From the NCBI GenBank assembly GCA_050084985.1, contig JBITNC010000001.1, forward strand, positions 75,764,001 to 75,828,000: a stretch of 64,000 nt of DNA. Reading direction: 5' to 3'. This document shows, one piece after another, positions 34,431-46,568 of this stretch. The stretch is from Nageia nagi (Eukaryota; Pinophyta). Made by a program: the position numbers and the translations under genes. Within the stretch, counting starts at the first letter, position 1; every line of letters begins with the position of its first letter. The notes beneath the pieces are model-generated. The model made no database searches. It was given only the letters and a program-made list of their open reading frames with translations, and was not told the origin of the DNA.

Positions 34431-36360
34431 GAACTTGTATAATCCCGTATTAATTTCCTCAATATCAAATTAGTTAACTTTATCCTTAGTTTTTTCTTTC
34501 TTATTGATCTTATTATATGGAACAAAGATTGCCTCCACTCTTGCAATCATACTTTTACGATCATCCTCTATATCTAATATGTGATTTTATCCTTCATGTT
34601 TGAATTTCAAAAATCTATATAGAGTAGATAAGATGTCCCCATAGAATGGATCCATAGTATTCTCAACAAAATTTTATCATCCATCCTTTTATCCATCACA
34701 TAAGCCTTAGTTTCTATAGTCATTAGCTTAGCATTTATTGAAAATATATGAGGCTATGCATTATTTCTAAGTGTTATCAAATCCCTTGATTCATATTGTT
34801 GATTTTCTAATCTTTTTGATAATATTTTCATAAAATTCTTTGAGTAACTTAGGAGAAAAATATCAATGAATGCCTCCTTTGCAATTTTTATTGATTTTTA
34901 CCTTGGTGTGAAGTGCCAAATTGTAATCTTTTACCTATTATGTAGGTAATTCATCATCATTAAATTGCACCATGTTGAACTAAAAGAATCAAAAACATCT
35001 ACAAATGGATTTATAGGAATGTTACCATCAATAATTCTTATTCTAATTCTTCAAAGGGAGCCTTCATATGTCTATCAGAGGTAATAGTTAATTCATACAT
35101 GCTAATCTTGGAAGGAGTATTTTATAATTGAATAGAAAAATCATATTTAAATTTATCATTAGGAGGAGTAGGATAGAATTTACCTTATGGAATCAATATT
35201 AGATTAAGGTTATATTTATTCTTACCATGTGTGGAAACATTTAACTCTTCCTCAAATGGTTAATCTTCTTTAGATTCTTCTTCTTACCCATGAATAACCA
35301 TGTTAACCATATTCACAGATTGATGAATTTCTTGATTTGAAATGGGTTTTACAATTTCTCCATTTTTATACTCAATTATGTTCTTAACACACAGTTACTT
35401 TAAAAATTTCTTAAGATCAAAGAAAATATTGATGTAATAGCCCATCACATGATAATAAGCATAATATTTCCCATTTTTGTTCCATGCTTAAATTATTTTC
35501 CTTGAATTTTTCTATTAATGAAATTATATGACTTTTTGTATCTTGATAAGCTTCAGTAATGATTTCAACAGTATTAACATTAGGATATTTCTTCTTGGAT
35601 ATATCTTCTTTGGGAAATCCTTATTGCTAGATGTATATTTTAGTTTCCCTAATTATATCATGGCTTTCTCTTTTTGAATAAATGTATGAGTCATTTCTAT
35701 GAATGGTTATTTCATATAGTTAATTATAATATGCTTGAGAATATGATTAATACTTTATAAAATCACTTATGTAATATATTTTTTGGTAATAAAACCATCC
35801 AATGAACTCCATATTTTTTATAATGGGGAAAAAACTTCTCCAATATTCCACTAGAGCCTTTCTTGGAATTTATTCAATCTATCCATATAGTATTCTACTA
35901 CATATTACACTTGAAATGTGTCTCAATAACTTTCTCAACTAAGCATAAGACATATTTGAACCAAGTTCCAATGTATAGAACCATTTGTAGGCATCATTGT
36001 TAAGAATTAGAGGGAAATAGTTACCCTTCAAGTTGCTAATGATTCTACATTTGAGTTCCATTAGATACTCAAATCCTTTTAGATGGATGTTGGGATCCCC
36101 TTCATAATTGAACTTTCCAAGTTTCAATTTCTTTTTCAAAGTAAGTAAGGTATTTAAAATATCATCACTTAGGGGATTACCTTTATCATCTAAATTATTA
36201 TCTGATAATGGGTAGAAACTACTTTGACTATATCATTAGGAATTTTATATACTTTTTTTTACACAACACCAAAACTATCAATAATTCTAGTGCTATCCCT
36301 CTCCATATGATTTATGAATATGATTTTGTAAAACCCATCCATGTTGTTAGAAGCTTCCAT
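34430..36360 (-). pseudogene. gag and protease-proximal region of element A
   Basis: The minus strand holds a capsid segment at 35,939-36,139 with LKLGKFNYEGDPNIHLKGFE, CRIISNLKGNYFP and AYKWFYTLELGSNMSY (usual form FxGxxDPxxHLxxFxxxM, then AxxWYxxLxxxSIxSW). Further downstream is a degenerate zinc-knuckle region YYAYYHVMGYYINIFFDLKK, in which the expected Cys residues are mostly Tyr or Phe, then CVKNIIEYKNGEI, EEESKED and PSKISMYELTITSDRHMKA. The wording after the knuckle resembles the gag-to-protease linker of OTA-branch elements. The DxGA active site could not be found. Upstream of it is the 5' LTR at 36,511. It is separated from its own RT by the nested insertions. Confidence 0.72.
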
Positions 36361-36494
36361 TATTCTCATACTCATAGATTTTGATGACTAAATTCATATG
36401 AAAACCCTAAGATATTTTGGATTATAGAACTAGGATAATATTTATAACATAAATTTTACAAACCCTAATTTAAGATTTGCAAAATTATAAAAGA

Positions 36495-36509
36495 TTCTAT
36501 TTCACCAAT
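36495..36509 (-). other. Candidate primer-binding site of element A
   Basis: The minus strand reads TTGGTGAAATAG two bases after the LTR end (CATCAACA). A similar TTTGGTGAACCC lies at about 57,569 in the leader of element D. The location is right for a PBS, but I cannot assign the tRNA. Confidence 0.35.
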
Positions 36510-36510
36510 A

Positions 36511-37167
36511 TGTTGATGATAAAATATAAACTGAATCATGGTAAGTTGATGCTAAGTTATATCTACTTCAAATATGAGAAAATATACTTAATAACCTATT
36601 TTGCATGATAGATAATATATGTTCTATATAAATATGAAATAATGAACATGATATAACAATAGTATTGAATGAAATAACTTGACAATCTTTGATAAAGGAT
36701 GATAGATACCTATACACTTACCTTTATGAATGTTAAGTAGTAATACATACCAGATTAGATGGAAAATGATGATCTTGATAGATGGTACCAGATTGGATGG
36801 AAAAGGAAATTAGCCTTGATGTGTAGCATTAAGTAGTGTAAAACATTCTAATCTTTATAGATGGTATTTAAAGACACCAATATGTTTGTAAGAGATATGA
36901 ATAGTGATATCAAGATGAATTATTGATAGTATTCCCATAGATATAATTCTCTATTTTTAGGATCAAGAAATTACCTAATGGACCATTGCATAATAGTGTT
37001 GATGTTGGTTGTCCATTGCATAAAATAAGAGAACTATGAATAAGATATAGCTTGGATGGATCATAATCAATAATAAAATTTATTATTACATCATATTGAT
37101 CATAACATCCTAAAGATCATATAAAAACTAGTTTAATAAAAAAAGGGTACCAAATAAGGTATCAATA
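36511..37167 (-). repeat. 5' LTR of Ty3/gypsy element A
   Basis: Partner of the LTR at 2,553-3,313. On the minus strand it starts TATTGATACC (TG decayed to TA) and ends CATCAACA. GGCTT follows immediately on the plus strand, matching GGCTC beside the other LTR. About 657 bp. Confidence 0.75.
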
Positions 37168-37172
37168 GGCTT
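37168..37172. other. Right target-site duplication of element A (GGCTT)
   Basis: Pairs with GGCTC at 2,548-2,552 with one transition. See the entry for the left copy. Confidence 0.5.
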
Positions 37173-37344
37173 CTTCATTACCTAGCCTTTAATAGAATTT
37201 TGTTACATATTAATTATGATACATTTTAGTAATATAATAGAGCATATTTGAATCATTTGAGCATAATTGAAGAAACATTTTTAAATCTTATCATGCTTAT
37301 GATTGTTTTTATATTCCATCTACATTTCATAATCTTCATATCCA

Positions 37345-38625
37345 ACAAAAAAATGTGGAAGAATAAGTAAGGCCTAAAAAATATTTAATAATATGCATGA
37401 TGCAAACATAATTTCATGGTTTGTAATGCTTGTACGATACATATAAAATGGGTTTTCTAAACAATTCGTAAGACATATATGCAAAATATGAAAGAATACA
37501 TAAGGCATGGGAATTTCTTGATAAGATACATGATGCAATTATAGTTTCATTATCTAAAATGATTATATGATACACATAGTTAGTTTTGTAAAAAAAAAAA
37601 ATTCCCTAAAGCACATATGCAAAATGTGGAAGAATACATAAGCATCAAGAATTATTTGACAAGATCCATAATGCAAACATACTTTTATGGTTTGCAATTA
37701 TTGTAGAATATGTACAAAATGGGATTTTGGAAAAATAACATAATATATATATGTAAAATATGGAAGAATACATAAGGATAAAAAATTATTTGAAAAGATG
37801 CATGATGCCAATATAGCTTCATTGTTTATAGTGATTCCATGATACACACAAAATTGGTACAAAAAAAGGTCCTAATATATACTTAAAATAAGGAAGAATT
37901 CACAAAGCCCAATAATTATTCAATAAGATGCATGATGAAAACATAGTTTCATGGTTGTTAATGGATATAGGATACACACAAAATGAATTTTCTAAAAAAT
38001 GCCCCTAACATATGTATGTAAAATATTAAATAATAGACAAGGACTAAGAATTATTTCACAAGATGCATAATGCAAAAAATGTTTCATGGTCTACAATGAT
38101 TGTAGGATAACATACAAAATGAGTTTTTAGAAAAAGGTTTCAAGACATGTATGTGAAATATGGAAGAATATGCAAAGGTCAAAGAATTGTTTGACAAGAT
38201 GCATGATGCAAATACAATTTCATGGTTTTTCATTATTTTAGGATACACACAAAATATATCTTTTGAGAAAGGACCTAAGATATGTATGGAAAATGTGGAA
38301 GAATGTATAAGTATTATGAACTATTTAATAATATGAATGATACAAACATAATTTCATGGTCTACAATAATTTCATGATACACATAAAATGTGTTTTTATA
38401 GAAAGGTTCTAAGATTTGGATACAAAATATGGAAGAATACAAAAGCAACAAGAATTGTTTGACAAGATGAATACTATAAATATAGTTTCATGGTTTATAA
38501 TGGTTACATGATATAAACAAAATGGGTTTTCTTAAAAAGTTCTTAAGATATGTATATAAAATATTAAAGAATACATATAGAAAAGGAATTTTTTAACAAG
38601 ATGCATAATGCAAAGATGGTGAAAA
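37345..38625 (+). repeat. ~134-bp tandem repeat array, about 10 monomers
   Basis: The anchor TG(C)ATGATGCAAACATA.TTTCATGG recurs at 37,394, 37,527, 37,665, 37,799, 37,929, 38,064, 38,200, 38,334, 38,468 and 38,602. Steps are 130-138 bases, mostly 134-135. Other shared words are GATACACACAAAATG, GG(T/C)CC(T/C)AA.ATATGTATG, and AAAATATGGAAGAATACATAAGG. Monomers differ by perhaps 20-30%, so the array is old. It lies about 180 bases right of element A, and one related monomer lies left of A. The period is shorter than typical plant centromeric satellites, and ten copies is too few to infer a structural role. Confidence 0.9.
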
Positions 38626-38964
38626 ATAAGTATTGCACTGATACATCTACTCATCTTGCCTCTCCTCTCCTCTACCTTCCTTGACCCTTCCCTTTCAAGA
38701 TCTAAAATAAATGTTAGGTGTTCAAACTTAATAGACATGTATATTAAAAAATGTAGAAGGATAAATAAGATATACTTGCTTTTACCAATGACTTTTGTTC
38801 TTATTACCTCCCCTCATGTTGCTTCTTCACATAAAAATTTGAAACTCAAAATACCCTAATAACTTTCTAAGTACCCTCCCAAGTTTCTTGTGCGTAATTT
38901 TTTGGTTCAATTTAAGGGAACTAGTTTTGAACAAAACCTTATGATTCATGTGGCTAATTAAAAA
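38626..38964. other. Spacer, no gene seen
   Basis: AT-rich sequence between the 134-bp array and the 141-bp duplication. Overlapping frames at 38,532-38,859 on both strands have no recognisable content. Confidence 0.4.
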
Positions 38965-39250
38965 ATGTTACCTAAAAATGGCTTAAATCATTTAATTATT
39001 TCTTCTTGCTAGCACCTTTCCGATTATTTTTCATCTATTTTGAAAGTTATATTTGAGGGACAATTGTAAATCATCTCTTAATGATTTTGTGGGGATAATT
39101 TTAAAACTACCACCTTAAAAATCACCTACATCATCTATTTATTTCCTCCAACCTATACCTTTCAATTGTTTTCATCCTTTTTGAGATCACTTTTTTAGGG
39201 GTGGTTTTAAATCACCTCTTAATGAATTTTTGGGGAGAATTTAAAATTGA
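38965..39250 (+). repeat. ~141-bp tandem duplication, 2 copies
   Basis: AAATCATCTCTTAATGATTTTGTGGGGA at 39,068 is repeated as AAATCACCTCTTAATGAATT...GGGGA at 39,209. Upstream the copies share AATCA...TTATTTC.TC...AACCT.T.CC.TT..ATT.TTTTCAT. Divergence is clear, so this is an old duplication. Confidence 0.65.
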
Positions 39251-39642
39251 CCCACAAAAAAGGCTACTAAAACCATGAATGTAGGAGATTTAAAGCCTTC
39301 ACCTCATAATCACCTCAAATTACCTACCTCTAAAGCCCATTTTTAGTCTACTAATACCTTGATCCATTACCCTCAATATAATAATAAATTCACCCATGTA
39401 ACCACTACCATTCAAATCTTATATGGGTGCATAACATGTGATCAACTATCTTTTAATACCTTACTAAACATGTTTTAGGATAACATATGCAATTACTCCA
39501 TACTATTTTTATTATAATTCTCATATCCTTCTTAACCATGCTTCTTTACTTTTTTATGGTTTCAAATGCCTAATCATTGTATTTCAAGAAGAAGTCTTAG
39601 ATCTTCTTAAAATATCATAAATCAAATACATATAATAAAGAG

Positions 39643-39798
39643 AATTATCAATGTTTGATGTTTTCATGTATCCAAATAAATTAGGATGTTTAATATGAAT
39701 TATTTTATAATTATCAATATTTTATATTTAGATGTATCCAAATAAATTCATATGTATAATCTAAATTATTTTAGAATTATCAATGTTTGATTTTTTCT
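39643..39798 (+). repeat. 66-bp tandem repeat, about 2.4 copies
   Basis: AATTATCAAT starts at 39,643, 39,709 and 39,775, exactly 66 bases apart each time. Units share ATGTATCCAAATAAATT and GAATTATTTTA-like words. Function is unknown; no ORF. Confidence 0.8.
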
Positions 39799-40574
39799 AG
39801 GATTTTCTCTTTAGCATATGATTTCTCAAACCATACCCCTCACAAATATTCTACTTTTCTTGAATGGGTGGCATCCTAAGTATCAATTCATTTATGAACA
39901 TTCTCCATGAATTATAAAAAAATATGTATCTAAATATCAAGCACCATATTCAAGTTATATCCTTCTTTAAAATAGAGAAGAAGACTTCTCATGGAGAGGT
40001 TTGGTGTTATATTCCCTTGTAGATAAAAGAAAAGGATAAAAAAGGAACATTACTCAAAAGTAAAATTTCTAAATGCAATTAAAAAACTAGGAAACCCTAC
40101 TCCACTTATATTATTTTTAGTTATCATCCAATGCCTGACAATATGTTAATTGAGTATCATGGATTATAATGGGGAATATATCCTTCAAAATTATAGATCT
40201 GAAATAGAAGTTTTTAAGGGTCTATATGTTACATTTAAAGCTTTAAAGCTCCCCACTTTCAAATTATGACCTTTTCTTCTTTGTAAATATTAGTACCACA
40301 TACAATCATAGTTATTAATAGTTATAATTAATAATTACATCAAATCTAAGTTATTTTAGTTAGACAGTATATTATCATGATATAAAATATAATACTTGAT
40401 CTCAAGTACCTATTCATTTCATCTCCTTCCATGAGTCTACTTATTAAAGAAAAAAATAATATGATTAGGATGTTCATGTTGCACCCTTATCATTAGCCCC
40501 TTTGCTAGTTCTAATATTTTATATTCCTCCTTTTCTCTACCTCTCATTACTTTATTACTCATAGTAGAGTAGAA
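39799..40574. other. Gene-free AT-rich stretch
   Basis: No ORF of recognisable content and no long repeat was noticed. Confidence 0.4.
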
Positions 40575-40850
40575 TGTTCTAACCATATAACATAACCATA
40601 TAACAATAACATAACCGTATAACAATTCAAATAAGCATAACCATAACAATCAACTACAAAATTCAATTACAACACAAATTTGAAATATAAGATAACCATC
40701 ACAATAATTTCAAACATATTATAACCATCAAAGTATTGTAAATCACACATAACATAACAATCAAGGTATTCTAAATCAAACATAACCATAAAAACTATTA
40801 ATGTAGTCTAAACCAAAGGAGTCTAAACAATAACTATAGAAACCATCAAA
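40575..40850. repeat. Degenerate ATAACCATA-rich low-complexity tract
   Basis: The words CATAACCATATAACA, ATAACCATCA and TAAACCATA recur irregularly over about 275 bases. There is no fixed period, so it is simple-sequence-like and not a true array. Confidence 0.55.
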
Positions 40851-40914
40851 GTAGTGCAACAAAAACCATCGAAGTACTAAAAAGTGTCAAATCAAACTAA
40901 GATCCCTCTTCCCC

Positions 40915-43520
40915 TTATCCTCCTCCAGAACCCTCTAGCTCATTTGAAAACCTAATAAGATTAGTAGCTTTGGTAAGATTGCATAATATATTATTTTTTG
41001 AGGTAGGTACATTGTCTAATAAAAGCAAACTTAGATCCGTAGTAGTTTTATCTCTCCATAAAATGCTTGGATCATGTTGATGATCTTTAATTTTCAATAT
41101 ATAAGCAATATTCATATTTCTCAATTGGGCTATTTCATCCTTCATTTGAATGGTCATTGTGACACTTTTTTTTGCAATTTTCAAATTAATTTTAAACATT
41201 TGAACATCTTTTAACAATTTATCATAGCTATCTTGCAATCAAATAACAATATAAAAATTATAAACATGAATATAAATATATTTTCCAAAACATAAACATA
41301 ACATATGTAAACATTGAAATTAAGAAACCAAATTGTTACCTCAACTTGTTCCATTTGCACCTTCGCAATCTCTACCAAATTTTTATCTCTTAACCAAAGG
41401 TCATAGTAAGCTAGGGTCTCTGCATTTAAATTTTGCAAATGAATACACATAATACCCATTATGTTATCATTGTATTCACATTGAACATTGATTGAACCTG
41501 CTTGTGCTTGATTCTTCAAAGTTTCTATTTTAGTAGGTTTATTCTCAACCATTTTTTACAAAGAATCACATTGAGAATGATTATGATAATGGGTATTAAT
41601 TTTTTTATCAATTCTTTGGCTTGTACTTCCCATGTATTTAAAGTATTAATGTTATCTAGGATAACATCATTCAATTATGCAAATGTATCATCTAAAATAA
41701 GTGCATTCAAGGGAAAGTAGGTGAGGTCATCATTTGTTTTACCAACAATGTCTTCCACATCTTGTGAAGGTGCTGTAGTACTTGTCTGTTGTGGATGAGA
41801 AACATGAACTTGACTCTAAATGATATTAAGGGTGTTCAACAGTGGATTTGAACCAATACCCATCCCCAAATAATCCACATCCAAAGGAATGTTTTGTAAA
41901 CTAAAAATACCAACACTATGTACATCATCCAAATGTAGATCAAGAAAAGAAGACATTCTTGATAAGTTCACCATTTTGTGACTAATAGAAGGAGAACCTT
42001 GTTGTAACTTTAGGAATTTTCCTACTCTTTTTGTGGATACTAGACGTGCAACAAGAGGAGGATGAGGCATGGGTGACAATGACTTCTTTTTTGGAGAACT
42101 AGATCTACTACCTATATCAAAAAACATTTTATTATGAAATATGAATTCATTTCTATGGTAAAACAAGTTAAGATAAAAATAAAATCTAAAACTAGATACC
42201 TAAAGGAGGTGTAGTGGAAGTATTTTGAAATGGTTGATTAGGTGAATCTACCATATCTTGATCTTCAACTATGATGAGTAGAATAAAAATTGAATGAAAA
42301 GTTGAAAAGATTAGAATGCTAGCGCATGAAAGTAAGATGCAACTATGTGGTTGCATCTTGCTATCGTATGGTTGCAATGTTGAATAAAAAGATAAAAATA
42401 ACAAATTTACTATATTACCTCCTTATGTTGCATTTTCACTGAAAGGAATTTCTTTGTCAACCATAAAATTTGAAGGCCTATCAAGAAAGTTTGTCCCTAG
42501 AATAGCAACATTTCCTTCTCGCACAACCATGATAATTTGTTAAAAAATTAAGATAATATAAATAATTTAATAAAACATTGTCAATTAAAATGTAAAATAC
42601 TTATATTCATTGAATATTCACCAACGGTAAGAGGTGATACATTCCTTTTCCTCCTTGTAGAGGATCATCTTAATATTAATGGATTTGAAGTGTCCACAAA
42701 CTCATTTTCACCATCGCCTTATAGATGAATCCTCTTAGTGTTGCTTCCATTTTAGTTGATGTTTCTTCTGAAAGATGCTAAAATAATATAATTTGATTGC
42801 TATTAGTAAAATTTTAATCATTCAAACATATCAGCTTAAAATGAGAAATAAATTTGATTTGTAAATACCTAGATTTCCTCAGTTGGTGAAGTTAGAGCTA
42901 TCATTTGTGAATGCAATGCCATTAGAATTGCTATGGTATTGATAACATTATGGAAAGCTTAATAATAAAGAGCTAAAATGTAATTTATACATGATATAAA
43001 ACTACTATCATTATGAATGGAAAAAGACACATCGTATTTAATTCTATCTTAAATATATGTACACTAGTCAAATATTTGACCACCTAACAAATGGAGGATG
43101 TAAACTATAGACCATAATGGAATGTTGGATGTTCTACCTTGCAAAATGATTTTGGACTGAAACAATTCACAAATTCTTTGAAGTAATCATGGGGGAAGTT
43201 TTTGTAAACTATTCCTCTTTTATTTTGATATTTTGCACATAAAAAAAGATGACACTTAATTAACTTTTAGTTATAGATTAATAGACAAAATTAATTAAAA
43301 TGAAATTTGAAGAATAGCTTACCAATGTTGTTGATTTGAATATGGTAAGTTTCCTCTAAATCCATTTTTTCTTCTCTAGACAATAGAGCTTTAGAGGTTA
43401 CTTAGCATACATCATCATCATGATGTGGTAAACTAATCAAATAACTAATGTTTGCAGTTGAAACTCTAAAGGAAAAACTTCTTGATTTCATAACCACATA
43501 AAACCTTGCTTTCTTGATAT
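40915..43520 (-). pseudogene. Unrecognised, probably multi-exon gene or gene relic
   Basis: Several minus-strand segments look protein-coding and are separated by AT-rich intron-like DNA. In order on the minus strand they are: around 43,500-43,330, with KARFYVVMKSRSFSF and ALLSREEKMDLEETYHI ending at a good GTAAGC donor; about 43,260-43,030, with GIVYKNFPHDYFKEFV and FSPKSFCKVEHPTFHY; about 42,530, with MVVREGNVAILGTNFL and DRPSNFMVDKEIPFSEN; 42,404-42,200; 42,110-41,580, with KSLSPMPHPPLVARLVS, MVNLSRMSSFLDLHLDD and NDDLTYFPLNALILDDTFA; 41,552-41,340, with IETLKNQAQAGSINVQ, ending GAG before GTAACA; and 41,238-40,915, with KIAKKSVTMTIQMKDE, a helical segment, ending ELEGSGGG and a stop. Reading phases across the splice sites I tried do not all agree, and in-frame stops occur. 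It is therefore either decayed or mis-joined by me. I do not recognise the family. Confidence 0.4.
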
Positions 43521-45433
43521 CATAAATAGACATAAGATAGTGTAGTAAATTTGAATATGTTTCAAATTAGGGCATAAAAATAAGCCCTTTAAACCTTATC
43601 TAGGCCACCCATTCTGAGTAACATTACAACGTAAAATAAGATAAAATACTAGGGCACAATATATTTCTATAGGAAACTCAATGGTTGGTGGACGATGAAG
43701 GGTGGGACATGGTTGTATAAAAGTAAAATATGTGACCAAGGTAAAGTATTGTAGAAGAAAGCAACAAAAATGATAGCTCTAAAAGGTCAGAATTATCTAA
43801 AACTACCAATAAAATATTACTTTATGAAAATGAAGAGCACATAGAACCTTGATTTGGGAGGAAAAGAGAGCTTTGGATAGGTGGGAAAAATGACAGATCA
43901 AAGAAAATAAGTCATTTAATGCACATATATAGGTAATTCACATGTGGCACCATGAATTGGAAGTTGACATGTGGAGCATTCGACAACATTGTACAAGATG
44001 ACTATTGATGGGGGTTTGTTTCCTATATAATGTATTAATAACATGAGGAATAAATGGTCCATCTTAGGTTTTGAATGCCTTTTTGCCCAAATAATATTGA
44101 GTTTCTGATATTATAACTTTAAGTTGGAAGAGAGGTCCATGGCTAGCAAGAAGTGCTTTTGGAACTGTTGATGGGTCTCCTAATTAAAAACTAGGTTATG
44201 CTCTAACAAGCTTAAGATAATCTAGGATTTGGGATCGAGTTTCATTTGGTAGTATTTTAAGCTAGAAATAAATGAAAGAATCTTCATATATGAATTTAAA
44301 CTAATGGAGATAATTTGGAGTACTTCATTAAGGGAGCTATTAAAAACCTTACTTGCGAAAATCCCTAATAAACTCACCTAGTAAATGTGTTAAAAATTTA
44401 GATAAAACCAAGTAAAGAAGATCAATATAGAAATTAAGAATAACAAGAATTGGATGGGAATATGGATAAAGATATCCTATATCAATTTCTTCATGGAGAA
44501 TAAGGCTATCGATTGTTGTAGTAGATGCTCTAGGTTTAGTAAAATAGAGCCTTAAGGAGGTCTTTAGTAGTAATTAGGGTCCCAAGGACTTAAGTATGTA
44601 AGGAGAGGGAGTTGATTTATATTATGATCCTAGTTAAGAGAGGTTAGTCATCTCAAACTATTAGGTAATTTGAAACATATTTTGAATAGATTTTTTTTAC
44701 TTTCATACTAAAAATAAAAAATAGGTTTAATTCAAAGCTCATTGCCCAAGTACTTAAAATAAAAATGTATCAATAAAATTCTAACTTGATGGGAATACAT
44801 AAATTTGAAAGAGTTGTAGTAGAGATTATTTTTACAATTTTAAAGAATATTGTAAAAATTCTCAAGGTTATTGTCAATCATTTAATTGAAAAAATGCAAA
44901 TAAAATTATTGAAAAAGGAAGTATCATTACCATATGATTATAGTGATTAATTATGATTTTTTAGATTATAAAAAAAAAAAAAGATAACTTCAATATATAT
45001 ATATATATATATATCAAATGATTGCTATGAAAATTATTACTTAAATAAAAATAATAGACAACAAAAATTCTTTAATTATATGATATTTGATTCTCCTTCC
45101 ATATAGTTTATGTGCAAAAGAGATGATTAAAAAGAATAATTATAAACATCTCCCAAACCCACCCCCTACAGAAAAGAAGAAGAGATCATTAATTATCAAG
45201 CGAAAACTCCAAGTTCATTATCATGGCTTTGAGAGAATCTTTTGTTGTTTTCAATGGAGACATGGTTTACCATTACTCCGTCTAGAGTCTAGTCGAAAAA
45301 GCAACCTGACTGATATTGTTGCAATGAATCCCCATATGAGGTTTCGTCAATAGAAAGCAATGGAAGAAGGAAGGGAGAGGAGCAGCGGAACAAGGGCTAT
45401 AACATAATATCTTCCCCACTTACTATTATAGAC
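43521..45433. other. Gene-poor stretch before the ankyrin gene
   Basis: No supported gene. Contains an (AT)11 tract at 44,993-45,014. A plus-strand 88-codon frame at 45,087-45,353 starts from an ATG-poor context and has basic, low-information content; it is more likely 5' untranslated or intergenic sequence of the ankyrin gene than a protein. Confidence 0.4.
44993..45014. repeat. (AT)11 microsatellite
   Basis: Short uninterrupted AT tract. It lies 420 bases upstream of the ankyrin-like coding start. Confidence 0.85.
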
Positions 45434-46047
45434 ATGGAAAATGGAGATAGCACAGGAAGAAGAAATGGAGGGAGCAACGAAAGAGATCATGACACAAGAA
45501 GAACAGAGGGAGCATCGAAAGTGATCACGACGGAAGGAGAAATGGAGAGCACAAAGGAGGAAGAAATTGAGAAGGAAATGAGCAGAAATTTGTATATTGC
45601 TGCAAGGGATGGAAATGTGGCAGCACTTGATCAGCTCCACAAAGAGAACAATGATATTGTGAGCCAGACAACCCCGTATGGAAACACCACACGTCATATA
45701 GCCGCTTCTTATGGCCGTTTAAATTTTGTTACAAGTTTTATTCAGTTATTCAAAACAGATGTTGAGGCATGTAGCAGAAGTTTGACAGCTCAAAATATGG
45801 AAAGAAACAAATCACTGCACGATGCTTGTAGCAGAGGAAGTGATGGTGTAGTGAAGGTTTTATTGGAGGAAGATAAGGAACTTGCGCGTGTCAAAAATTA
45901 CAAGGATGAAGCGCCATTGTTTAACGCTGCAGAGAATGGACACTATAGGATAGTAGAACTATTGTTGCCTTGGACGCGTAATGACTGCTTATGAAGACGG
46001 GATGGCCACACACCATTGCATGTGGTCGTCTTCAAATCAAAGAAAGG
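45434..46047 (+). pseudogene. Ankyrin-repeat protein, 5' fragment (ACD6-like type)
   Basis: An open frame of 186 codons from ATG 45,434. A charged N-terminus (about 55 residues) is followed by SRNLYIAARDGNVAALDQL, a first ankyrin unit, then YGNTTRHIAASYGRLNFVTS, NKSLHDACSRGSDGVVKVLL and APLFNAAENGHYRIVELLLP. The pattern of spaced repeats (xTxLHxAAxxGHxxxVxxLL) fits the plant ACD6/ITN1-like membrane-associated ankyrin family. The C-terminal PGG membrane domain is not present in the window. A TGA at 45,992 interrupts the frame, but the same frame continues into DGHTPLHVVVF, a further ankyrin unit, and then meets a strong splice donor (AAAG|GTATGT) at about 46,047. CGA to TGA would explain the stop. 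ATG at 45,541, or the one before SRNLY, could also be the start. No downstream exon was found, so this is probably a truncated pseudogene. Confidence 0.72.
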
Positions 46048-46568
46048 TATGTATATTGTTAACTGTACACTTCCTGACTTATGGAAATGATTAAACGGCC
46101 TCGAAAATATTGTTTTTGTTTTTGCTTTGCTTACAACAATTTCTTATTGTGTACCTAGAACATAGTATGGATATGTATTCTCTCATCCATTTACAAGTAC
46201 TTATAATGTATATATTTAATATTTTTATTTAATCATCTTTTATTAACTTTTTTATAAGTTGGATAAGAGCATTTTGAAAGTTTGTTTGAAATTTTTACAT
46301 AAATTTAAAAAAAAAATTACATTTTTTAAAATCAAAACAAAATGTTAAATTATATTAATATAAACTTCTTACATTAAAAAAGAAATATTATTTTATTGTA
46401 GAATGCATAAAATAAAAATTAATTAAAATATCTTATTCTTATTCAAGCATACACACGAATCAACTAATTTTGAGCTTGATTTTCTAGAGTTGAATTGTTG
46501 CTTCATTGAATATATGAGTCAACATTTGATCCAATTGATTCTCCTGAATCTAATACATCTTTAAACAT
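46048..46568. other. AT-rich tail after the ankyrin fragment
   Basis: It would be intron if the gene continued. No coding content is visible before element C begins at 46,569. Confidence 0.5.

Noticed and set aside
37345-38625. CRISPR-like array
   Set aside because: The units are whole ~134-bp diverged monomers with no constant repeat and unique spacers; this is a eukaryotic tandem repeat.
45347-45697. 116-codon minus ORF opposite the ankyrin gene
   Set aside because: Antisense shadow of the charged N-terminus of the ankyrin-repeat frame.
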